A stretch of 64,000 nucleotides of DNA, from positions 12,617,001 to 12,681,000 of the forward strand of contig NC_084495.1 in assembly GCF_030035675.1 (NCBI RefSeq). Direction: 5' to 3'. A program made the position numbers and the translations under genes. Shown here piece after piece: positions 55,106-64,000 of the stretch (position 1 is the first letter of the stretch; each line of letters starts with the position of its first letter). The notes under the pieces were generated by a model, which saw only the letters and a program-made list of their open reading frames with translations, did no database searches and was not told the origin of the DNA. The DNA comes from Rhineura floridana (Eukaryota > Chordata > Lepidosauria > Squamata > Rhineuridae).

Positions 55106-55532
55106 TTAGCACAGGCATCTCCGATCTGATTTAACCACCTCTTCCGAGGAGTGCACTACATTTGGGACAAACCCACTCTTCACCCCTTCCCAGCCCTCCT
55201 GGATGGTAATTTCCCCCCTCTTAACAAGCTCGTATATGTCTCGAGTCAGGTCGGTGAAAGCCTTCTCCACGTTAATGGCGTCCCGGGCGGAGGTTTCAAT
55301 GTACTTCATGCCATACGCGAGGGCCAGCTTTTCAGCCTCGTGCCTGGTGACTTGCCTCTGAGTGTCAAGGTCACACTTGTGACCCACCAGAACAAAGACG
55401 ATCTGGTAGGGCTGGACGTGAGCTTTGGTCTCCTCTAGCCACTCGTGAACGTTCTGAAAGGATCTGCGGTTTGTAATGTCAAATAGGAGAAGACCACCAA
55501 CTGAATTCCTGTAGTAGGCTCTGGTGATCGAT
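55106..55532 (-). CDS. RAB39B: RAB39B small GTPase, exon 2 (C-terminal two thirds)
   Basis: On the minus strand an acceptor ctctctttcag precedes one base completing an Arg codon. Then come 141 codons, SITRAYYRNSVGGLLLFDIT through SSEEVVKSDRRCLC, and TAA. With the 72 residues expected from exon 1 this gives the 213 residues of RAB39B. Visible are the end of switch II, the G4 guanine motif GHKCDL (a variant of NKxD), the G5 motif ETSAR, and a CLC end for double geranylgeranylation. Only about three residues differ from the human protein as remembered. RAB39B acts in vesicle traffic and autophagy regulation, mostly in neurons; it is distinguished from RAB39A by segments such as VVKSxRRCLC. Exon 1 (P-loop, switch I) is absent up to 64000, so the intron exceeds 8.4 kb. 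Confidence 0.96.
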
Positions 55533-56477
55533 CTGAAAGAGAGCGGCAGCCCAAGGAAGGAAATGAAAATCATTTTCTAGAAGAACATGCTGGGTGCAAA
55601 TGCTGGTTGTGCGCATCAGGTAGAGCCACTGGGTGCAAATCCATCTGGAATGTTGCTCTAGCAAGCCACACTGAAATAACAGGGATTCAAACAAGACAAC
55701 ACAAAGATTCTCTACCCGGCCAATTTCAACTATATATTTTGGAAAGCTGTTTGTGTGTTCACCGTGCATTTGGACACCTCTTCAGATACTGTCACCAAAT
55801 GCTGCATGACAGTTCCTGAGATCAAGGAGCAGGTTTTCATATATGGACGTCATTTTGAATCAAGATGGTGAGCTGAACCTTTCTAATAAACCTTTCTTTG
55901 GTTTATTAGAATTCCCAAACAATACTGGGTACGAGGGTGCTAATAGTTTTATATTTCCATCCCCCACCCACTCTGAAACTGATTTATGGTTCCTATTGAT
56001 TATAATACCACTTTTTATTATTTTTATTTTACTTTTGATCTGTCCCCAGCTTGCCCTCCATGGGCCACATCTAATATTTGGCAAAGCAAACAAAAAAAAC
56101 GTCTTCAGTGAGCAGCTTCCTCATTTACAAAATCTTAGCTGAACAGGTGGAAAGGGGACCAGCCATCACTGAACAATTTCAAAGCAGCGAGCTAATCTCC
56201 CACCCAATTTTTTTTAAAAAGGGTTGTAGATACCCCTGAACTACAACTGGAGGTACACCCTCCCTACAGGGATGGGATCATTTGCTTGGGGAACACATAA
56301 GTTGTGACAAACAACAGCAGCTTAATGTGTTTACTGGACTAGCCGGCAGACAGTGAATGGCTCTACAGATGCAGTTTATATGTGTTACAGAATCAAATTG
56401 TAGTATTTTTCCTGGACTATACCACTTCAAGCTGCAGGTATGAGGTTGTAGCTCTCAGTGCTGTTCCATGCCCCCCC
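55533..56477 (-). other. RAB39B intron 1, proximal part
   Basis: No exon or confident repeat. A short 'tttcttctgaatacaag'-poor AT-rich segment and a T/A stretch near 55990-56040 are the only compositional features. Confidence 0.4.
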
Positions 56478-56700
56478 CCGAGCACTGTTATTAATTACAT
56501 TTATATTCTACTCATCTTCCAAGGAGCTCATGTACTTGGCTGTTGTTGTCTCCTGTTTTATCCTCATAACAACCCTGTTAGGTAGGTTAGGTTTGGAGAT
56601 GGAGATAATGACAGCTTAAAGGTCAGTGAGTGAAGATCTGAAGCCTAGTGATCCACAGCCTAATCCAGTGCAAAACACTACATCATGCTAATTCTTATTC
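56478..56700 (-). mobile_element. tRNA/CORE-type SINE with L2-like tail
   Basis: On the minus strand it runs from a diverged head near 56700 through 'cattatctccatctccaaac' and 'ttgttatgaggataaaac' to an 'atataaatgtaatta' type tail. This is the same layout as 63200-63392. Confidence 0.55.
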
Positions 56701-56740
56701 AAACATTCCATCCCTACACTTGCAGTCTGAAATTTTACAG

Positions 56741-59700
56741 CCCCCTCTAGGATGCACACCTTAACATGGTGAGGGGGTTTGAGAGTGTTGATTCCTAGCA
56801 GGGGCACCCAAGGCGGAATGGTCAAACCTGAGACACCAGGCTAAGATGCATCCAAACTCAAAGGAAGGCAATGGTAAACCACCTCAGAATACCTCTTTCC
56901 ATGGAAACCCTGTGAACAGAGTGTCCAAAATGCAACATGAGATAGTGCTGGAAGATGAGACCACCAAGTCAGAAGGCACTCACTGAGCTACTGGGGAAGA
57001 ACAAAGGACAAGTACGAGTAGCACTGTGACTAATGACGCAGCTGGGTCAAAGCCGAAAGGAAGCCCAGAGGTTGATGTGCACAGATGCGAAAGGAGAGTC
57101 CAGAGTTGTACGACGCACACAATAGGAACATGGAATGTGAGAAGCATGAACCAGGGAAAGTTAGAAATTGTCAAGCAAGAAATGGAACGTATCAACATTA
57201 CAATACTTGGCATGAGTGAATTAAAATGGATGGGAATGGGACATTTTCAATCAGCCAACTGCAAAATATTTTATGCAGGAAATGAGAAATTAAGAAGAAA
57301 CGGGGTTGCTTTAATAGTGAGAAGTGATGTAGCAAAAACAATTAAGAGCTATAATGCAAGGTCTGAGCAAGTTATATAAATGAGATTTAATGAGAAACCT
57401 ATTAACATAACCATCATCCAAGTCTATGCTCCAACGGCAAATGCAGAAGAGGAACTGGAGAGATTTTATGCAGAAGTACAGGAAGAAATTGATCATACCA
57501 AAACAAGATGTGCTGATAATCATGGGGGACTGGAATGCAAAAGTAGGGTACAGAGAAGAACTAGGAATTGTGGGGAAATGGGGCTTAGGAGATAGAAATG
57601 AAGCAGGAGAAAGACTTATTGAATTCTGTGAAGCCAATAATAAATTTCTTGCGAACACATTTTTTGAACAACTGAAAAGACGACTATACACGTGGACATC
57701 ACCAAATGGTCAATATAGGAATATATAATTGGTAGCAGAAGGTGGAAAAGTTCCATACTTTCTGCAAAAACAAGACCAGGAGCAGACTGCGGTACAGATC
57801 ATGAACTGGTCATATCAAAAATCAGAGTAAAGCTAAAGAAGAAGAACAAAGCAATCATAATCCCAAAATACAATTTAAATACCATCCCAGAAGAATATAA
57901 AGATCAAATAAGGACAGATTTGAGGCTTTAAACTTAGTTGACAGAGAACCAGAACTATGGAATGAAGTCTGAGACATTATCAGGGAATAATGCAAAAAGA
58001 CAATACCTCTCATTAAAAAGAGAGAAAGACCTCAATGGATGACTGAAGAAACCCTTAAAATGGTTAAAGAGAAGGAAAGCCAAAGCAAAAGGAGATAAAC
58101 ACAATTAGAAGCCTAAATACAACAATATAGCGACTAGTACATAGAGCCAAAGAGAACTATTACAATAGTTATTTTACAGAAATAGAAGAGGACAACAAAA
58201 AGGGTAGAACAAGAGCCCTATTCCAAAAGATTAGGGAAATGAAAGGAAAATTTAACCCAAGGGTAGGGATGTTGAATAATCAGCAGGGAAACACACTGAC
58301 TGACCGAGATGAAATAAAAGGAAGCAATACACTGAAGAACTCTATAAAAGAGATGCAAGGATGGCAGATTCACTCATGGAGGAACCGTATGATGAAGAAC
58401 CAGCAATTTTAGAATGCGAGGTGAAAGCTGCTCTTAAAATACTGGGAAGAAACAAATCACCAGGAACAGATGACATACCAATAGAGTTGCTACAAGCTAC
58501 TGAGACTGAATCTGTCCAAATTTTGACAAAAATTTGTCAAGAAATATGGAAAACTAAACAATGGTCCACAGACTGGAAGTGTTCAATATACATCCCAGTT
58601 CCAAAGAAAGGAGATTCCAGTGAATGCAGTAAGTATCAAACTATTGTTTTAATATCCCATGCAAGTAAAGTAATGCTCAAGATTCTACAACAAAGGCTCT
58701 TACCACATATGGAGCGAGAAATGTCCAAGCTGTGTTCAGAAAGGGAAGAGGCACCGGAGATCATATCACAAACATACCTTGGATAATGAAATGGACCAAG
58801 GAATTTCAGAAGAAAATCACCCTGTGCTTTATAGGTTACAGCAAAGGCTTTGATTGTGTAGATCATGAAAAACTATGGAATGCTTTAAAAGAAATGGGGG
58901 TGCCACAGCATCTGATTGTTCTGATGCACAACCTATACTCCGGACAAGAGGCTACTGTAAGGACAGAACATAAAGAAACCGATTGGTACCCAATCGGAAA
59001 GGGTATGAGACAGAGGTGTATTTTATCACCCTACTTGTTTAATCTATATGCAGAACATATCATACAGAAAGTGGGATTGGACCAAGATGAAGGAGGTGTG
59101 AAAACTGGAGGGAGAAATATCAATAATTTAAGATATGCGGATGATACCATACTCTTAGCAGAAACCAGTAATGATTTGAAACGAATGCTGAAGAAGACTG
59201 AAGTAATGACAACAGAAGATTTACGTAAATTTAAAGTTGACAACGAGGACATTGAACTTGTCAAGGATTATCCATACCTTGGCACAGTCATCAACCAAAA
59301 TGGAGACAATAGTCAAGAAATCAGAAGAAGGCAAGAATTGGGGAGGGCAGCTATGAGAGAACTAGAAAAGGTCCTCAAATGCAAAGATGTATCACTGAAC
59401 ACTAAAGTCAGGATCATTCAGACCATGGTATTCCCGATGTCTATGTATGGATGTGAAAGTTGGACAGTGAAAAAAGTGCATAAGAGAAGAATCAACTCAT
59501 TTGAAATATGGTGTTGGAGGGGAGCTTTGCGCATACCATGGACTGCAAAAAAGACAAATAATTGGGTGTTAGAACAAATTTAAAAAAGAACTGTCACTAG
59601 AAGCTAAAATGATGAAACTGAGGTTATCATACTTTGGACACACACACATAAGGAGAAGACATGATTCATTAGAAAAGACAATAATGCTGGGAAAAACTGA

Positions 59701-59852
59701 AGAGAATAGAAAAAGAGGAAGGCCAAACAAGAGATGGATTGATTCCATAAATGAAGCCACAGACCTGGTTCACAACAGATGCTATTGGAGGGCACTGATT
59801 CATAGGGTCGTCATAAGTCGTGATCAACTTGAAGGCACATAACAACAACAGC
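56741..59852 (+). mobile_element. BovB (RTE-clade) LINE, full length but broken
   Basis: It starts at the same CCCCCTCTAG terminus as the copy at 51114 and ends in 'gacttgaaggcacataac'-type sequence with AAC repeats. The endonuclease covers about 57026-57728 (GTWNVRSMNQGKLEIV; VYAPTANAEEE; IIMGDWNAKVG). The reverse transcriptase covers about 58361-59583 (NKSPGTDDIPIELLQ; FDCVDHEKLWNALKEMGVP; RYADDTILLAE near 59130; YLGTVINQNG; FPMSMYGCESW). The C-terminal GRPNKRWIDSI follows at about 59718. The reading frame is split into at least five pieces by frameshifts and stops, mostly around 57380, 57730-58360, 58740 and 59583. It cannot encode a working protein. It lies antisense in RAB39B intron 1. 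Confidence 0.95.
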
Positions 59853-60000
59853 AAAAACATAGGAAGCTGCCTTACACCAAGTCACATCATTGGTCCATCT
59901 CCAGCTCAGCACTCTTGACACTGAATGGCAGCACTTCTCCAGGATTTCAGGCAAGAGCCTGTCCCAGGACTACCTAGAGATTCTGTGGGTTGTACATTTG
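59853..60000 (-). mobile_element. tRNA-derived SINE
   Basis: 'cataggaagctgccttacac' is the inverse of this SINE family's tail. The body follows to about 60000, and the tRNA-like head is missing. It abuts the AAC tail of BovB. Confidence 0.7.
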
Positions 60001-60034
60001 GACACTTCTTCAGATATTGCATGCTTCTGAAAAC

Positions 60035-60215
60035 TAGTTGCTGGAAGCCTCAGGAGGGGAGAGTGTTCTTGCACTCGGGTCCTGCTTGCGGGCTTCCCCC
60101 AGGCACCTGGTTGGCCACTGTGAGAACAGGATGCTGGACTAGATGGGCCACTGGCCTGATCCAGCAGGCTCTTCTTATGTCGTCAGAGGCTCTTCTTATG
60201 TTCTTATGTAAGATG
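60035..60215 (+). mobile_element. CR1/L3-like LINE 3' UTR fragment
   Basis: It ends in 'gatgctggactagatgggcc', 'gatccagcaggctcttctta' and a duplicated ttcttatg tail. This is the clearest plus-strand copy of the family tail in this window. Confidence 0.65.
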
Positions 60216-60985
60216 GATGCCTATGTCACTAGATTCTGCCACAAGCAGAATCTAGCGCCAGGGGCTTTGTGCTTCTCGCAGCACTCTCCACTAGGTATGG
60301 GGGGGGGGGAATCCATTCAGTTCACATTTCAAGCTGAATCTATCAACTTTGCACTTTCCGAAACTTTATGAGAACCGAAACATGGCCATCCTTTCAAAAT
60401 TGCACTTATTTGGATTTTGCGATGCCTTTCGCCAACCAGTGTTTACAAAAATGTGTATATTAGGGGGAAAGTGTGCATAGATATGAATACATGAGTGAAA
60501 ACATGCAAAAATACATTATATGATGCAAAATGCCCTGCAAAAATATGTACGCTGGTCAAAACTGTCTAAAAAAGTGAGATATTCACAATAAAATGCTGGG
60601 GAATTTTCATTAAAAATGCTAATTACTGCAGAAATGTGGAGAGCTGAATTTAAGATTGGGAAAATCAGAAACTGAAATAACTGAAATTGACAGATCTTTC
60701 CATCCCTGGTCTTTACTTCCATTAAGCTGATCTGCCAAAACTCTGCTAGTTGAAGTTGTCCTAATAATGCCTGGAGGTATCTGCACTGCGGGCACCTTGC
60801 CATTGCACACCACCTTGTTGCCTGATGCATGCAGGTGGACTAGGCTATAGGAATTGGCATGTGAAGAGGAATTATTATCCTACTCTTCTGCCAGGAGATG
60901 TGTTGAACTCAATGGACTCCTTGGTTCTGTACAGCTCTATAAATCTACAACATCATCCAACAGTGCCCAACTTCATTCAATGTTT
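60216..60985 (-). other. RAB39B intron 1 DNA
   Basis: The G run at 60300-60309 and AT-rich sequence with 'aaaaatg' words at 60450-60620 are the only notable features. No exon. Confidence 0.4.
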
Positions 60986-60989
60986 TCAC

Positions 60990-61120
60990 CAGCCTTCCCC
61001 AACCTGGTGCCCTCTAGATGTTGCTGGACTCCCACTCCCATCAGCCCCAGCCAGCATGGCCAATGGTCAGGATGATGGGAGTTGTCCCAACAATATCCAG
61101 AGGGCAGCAGGTTGGGAATG
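60990..61120. mobile_element. Palindromic mini-element
   Basis: 'ccttccccaacctggtgccc' at the left and inverted 'agagggcagcaggttgggaa' at the right enclose the 'cactcccatcagccccagcc' core. Confidence 0.75.
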
Positions 61121-61164
61121 GCTGCTTTACACTATGCACTAGAGCACTGCATACGAATGCTGGA

Positions 61165-61440
61165 ATACTGTGTACAGATCTAGGCTACATCCACACCATA
61201 CAATTAATGCAGTATCATTCCCTCAAAGGATCCTGGGAACTGTCATTTGTTAAGGATGGAGTTTGTCAGGAGACCCCCTGTTCCCCTCACAGAGCTACAA
61301 TTCCCAGAGTTCCCTGGGAAGAAGGATTGATTGTTAAGCCATTCTGGGATTCTTTGGGAGAAGCTAAGACTGCTGAAAGTGATATGATAGTGATGTAAAT
61401 GTATAGTGCAGATTGTGCCGAAATCAGGATCCAAGAGGAG
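61165..61440. mobile_element. Long inverted-repeat mini-transposon, family B
   Basis: It starts 'ggctacatccacaccataca' and ends in a diverged inverse (aaatgtatagtgcagattg). The 'cctcacagagctacaattcc' centre is typical of the family at 17392 and 18395. It is the longest copy here. Confidence 0.65.
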
Positions 61441-63199
61441 AGCACCTTATAGCACATCTATTCAAACCATAAGAACAGCTGGCATGGTAATGGTTATGGA
61501 TATCTCAGAAAAGTGGAAGTGATTTCTACAGGTGTGCCAGGAAAAAATATTTTTCATCTCTAAAGTTTCATTCCTCACATGTTTAAGTAGCATTCACTTT
61601 GACTTCCCATTCATTTTAACTGTATTCCATTTTTTATTTTCCCATTGATTTGAATGAGAGACCCAATTTGTCTTCTTCTGCTTATATCTTCTATATTTTC
61701 CATCCAAATGGCATGACATTTTCAGGCATTCTACAACCCCCTCACCCAGTCTGGGCGTTAGACTCGCTCATGTCCAGACAGATTTGACAAAGGCTCTCCA
61801 TTTCAGAGATCCCTTTCGATCTGTCAATTTCACTGCACTCTCTCTCTCTCTCTCCCCCCTCCCTACAACCTTTCTCTGACCTGTGCAGGCTGTTCCATGT
61901 GGTTGTCTATATTCCATCCCAATAGGAACGCATGAAAAATGAATCAAATCAAATAAAAAAAAAATTCTGAATACACGCTTGAATGTCCACTTGTGTTTCC
62001 ATGACTAAAATGAATGAAAAGAATGGGACTTCTTGGCTTCATTTGAAAAATGAATTCAACCCTTCAGTGATTTCTAAATGGCAACTATCTATATAATATA
62101 ATCTTATAACAGAATCACTCGTCAAACAAAATCATTCTCATGAAGTGTGAGTTGATTGCATCCTTCTTCAAGAAGTGTAACTCATGTGTAGAAGGCAAGA
62201 GACTTGAAAGGGGCCTCTGGGCCGTGTGTTTAGCCCTGACCTCCCCCCCCGATCATTCTGCTCCTCCTGCCCCACTGTTGCCATGGTCAATGTTTGCAGT
62301 GGAGAGCCTTCTCTATGGGTAGAGTCTCCCTGTGCAATTTAGAATCCTGGATTTGATTTGACTGCAGTTTAGCATTACGTCTGAACTCTAAACTGTGGTT
62401 AATCTTAAGAACAGTTTGTTGAAACAAGCCAGCATCATAAACCATGGTTAGAAATAAAAAAATATATGGAACTCCTGGCACTACTAAATTTGTTTCTAAA
62501 TGAAACTTTGGCCCTAAAGGATAAGCAGTTGAATTAGTTTTATACTAATGGCAGCCTGGGCTGTCATTGCTCAATTTTGGAAGGACTTGAAGGGCTTCTC
62601 CATCCTCTTCTGGTACAAAAACATTTGGCAGTTAGCATTAACAGAAAAACTTACACAAAAGATAAAAGATTGCAAAAAACAGAAAACAAAAGGACACATT
62701 TGTAGCAGAATGGTGGAGTTTTATTTCCTACACTAATGAGGCAGATAGCAATATAAAAGTTCCCAAGGCTTCCTACTATATATGGATTTTGTAAAGGTGA
62801 AATTTTTTTTGGTACTATATCTTTTTTCTTTTTGCATCTAGGTGCAGGAAAAATGTTTTTTTTTTTTAAATATATACTTTTGCAGAATCTCAATATGCAG
62901 TCAAAATATTTTAATTTTCCTGTTTTTGCACCCCACTGTTTTGCTTGTTTTGTTATATCTTAAATAATAATAATATGATTAGAACCTGGCTTGTTTCAAA
63001 CAAGCGATAGATGGATGCGGACCACACTGCAAGCTGTGTTTAATCAAGAACGGAAAGAAAAGTTCTAAATTCCTCTTCAGGCCATGCCAGAAGGGAAAGC
63101 GAGCACACACATCTGGGGGCGGCATTCCCATCACAAGCAACTGTGGCTCATTATCATATTTATGTGGCAGGGTGACCAAGTCACATGCTATATTTGTTT
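61441..63199 (-). other. RAB39B intron 1 DNA
   Basis: A (CT)n run at 61839-61853, poly-A/T runs near 61960 and 62857, and otherwise single-copy-looking AT-rich sequence. RAB39B exon 1 is not found here. Confidence 0.45.
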
Positions 63200-63392
63200 T
63201 ATGAGCACTACAATGTCACACTGAGCCCCACTCAGCCAAGAAACTCATTGTGTGACCTTGGGCTACTCATTCTCTCAGCCTGGCCTGCCTTACAGGGTTA
63301 TTGTGAGGATAAAATGGTAGGAGAGGAGAAATCCATGTACGCTGCCTTGAGCTCTTTGGAGGAAATGGGGAATATAAATGTAAATAAATAAT
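63200..63392 (+). mobile_element. tRNA/CORE-type SINE with L2-like tail
   Basis: 'cattgtgtgaccttgggcta' is a CORE-like segment. 'gagctctttggaggaaatgg' and 'ggaatataaatgtaaataa' resemble the L2 3' tail. A sister copy is at 19279-19466. Confidence 0.65.
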
Positions 63393-63899
63393 GAGCCTTT
63401 TTTCACATGAGAGAATTGAGTCATCATGCGTACAGAAGCAATTATACATCCACAGCCAGGCTTCTTTAAGGGGGGTGAAAAATGAGATGGTGCACAAATT
63501 TCTTCTTTTCTTTGTGCAGGGTCAGAATTAACCCCCAGAATTTTCTATAGAGAAAAAAATGTTATTGTAGTGAGAGGCTTGTTTCGCTCATCTTAAGCGC
63601 ATTTATCAGTCATGTAGCAGGAAATGGGATAGTGCAGGCATCTGCTGACCGAGCAACATTCACTTTGCAGATCACATGTTGCTCTCTCCAACCAGTTGGC
63701 TCTCTTGTCTTCTCATAGCCCTGAGGTTCATCATCCAGAAACAAAACATAACATTTCTAGTTCTCAGGGTTGGTTGCAGAGAAAAGTTTGGAAATGTGTT
63801 GGCCAATGGTTATAGCCAACTTGTTTCTATTCAGGGTAGACCCACTGAAATTACTAGACCTATGTTAGTCATGTCCATTGTTTGTAATGGGTCTACTAC

Positions 63900-63998
63900 A
63901 ACTCACATCCCCCCGGCCATTGGTCATGCTTGCTGGGGCTGGTGGGAGTTTTAGATCAGCAGCAGCTGGAGGGCCAAAGGTTCCCCACACCTGGGGTA
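63900..63998. mobile_element. Palindromic hAT-type mini-element
   Basis: The left arm is degraded (actcacatccccccggccat). The right arm ends in 'gagggccaaaggttccccac' and acctg, as in the family at 37949. It is complete on the right, two bases before the window edge. Confidence 0.7.
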
Positions 63999-64000
63999 CA

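Noticed and set aside
55533-64000. RAB39B exon 1
   Set aside because: I looked on the minus strand for the P-loop segment (GDSTVGKS) and for a GC-rich promoter-like stretch; neither is present, so exon 1 lies beyond the window.

Overview
The window looks like squamate reptile nuclear DNA, most likely from a lizard. The evidence is three intron-bearing vertebrate genes in a moderately AT-rich background and a typical squamate repeat load: L2, CR1, L3-like and BovB LINEs, a Sauria-type SINE with a BovB tail, tRNA-derived SINEs, and many palindromic hAT and TA-flanked mini-transposons. No bacterial or viral gene organisation is present.

Layout. (1) 1-6570, + strand: the last three coding exons of a PICALM/AP180-family clathrin adaptor gene, ending in the family's I-Q-F-M tail. 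The sequence differs from vertebrate PICALM enough to suggest a separate paralogue. (2) 6571-25330: 3' UTR, then intergenic DNA with a Tigger-like mini-element, a solo LTR fossil, SINEs and CR1 pieces. At 20834-25346 a SINE was split by a palindromic mini-element and by a hAT transposon, which itself received a nearly intact L2. (3) 25330-42075, + strand: the complete VBP1 (prefoldin subunit 3) gene, with a CpG-rich promoter, six coding exons, 197 codons and a 3' UTR. Its introns carry an ORF1-only L1-like retroelement with perfect target duplications (26813-28948), a decayed Tc1/mariner element (36041-37566), and CR1/L2 remnants. (4) 42100-54100: intergenic DNA with old L2 and L3-like pieces, a 97-bp tandem repeat, a young Sauria-type SINE, an internally deleted BovB carrying two later interruptions, and a perfect 47-bp hairpin element. 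(5) 55106-55532, - strand: the last coding exon of RAB39B. Exon 1 is not in the window, so the intron exceeds 8.4 kb; it contains a full-length but broken BovB.

How the genes relate: all three products are housekeeping or trafficking proteins (clathrin-coat assembly, cytosolic chaperone, Rab GTPase), with no sign of an operon-like system. VBP1 and RAB39B lie tail to tail, as I remember them being neighbours in human Xq28. The PICALM-like gene beside them is the main gene-level surprise. PICALM and RAB39A both lie on human 11q, so PICALM-like plus RAB39B here may be the sister half of an old vertebrate duplication block. I found no CRISPR, no toxin system and no RNA gene I could support.
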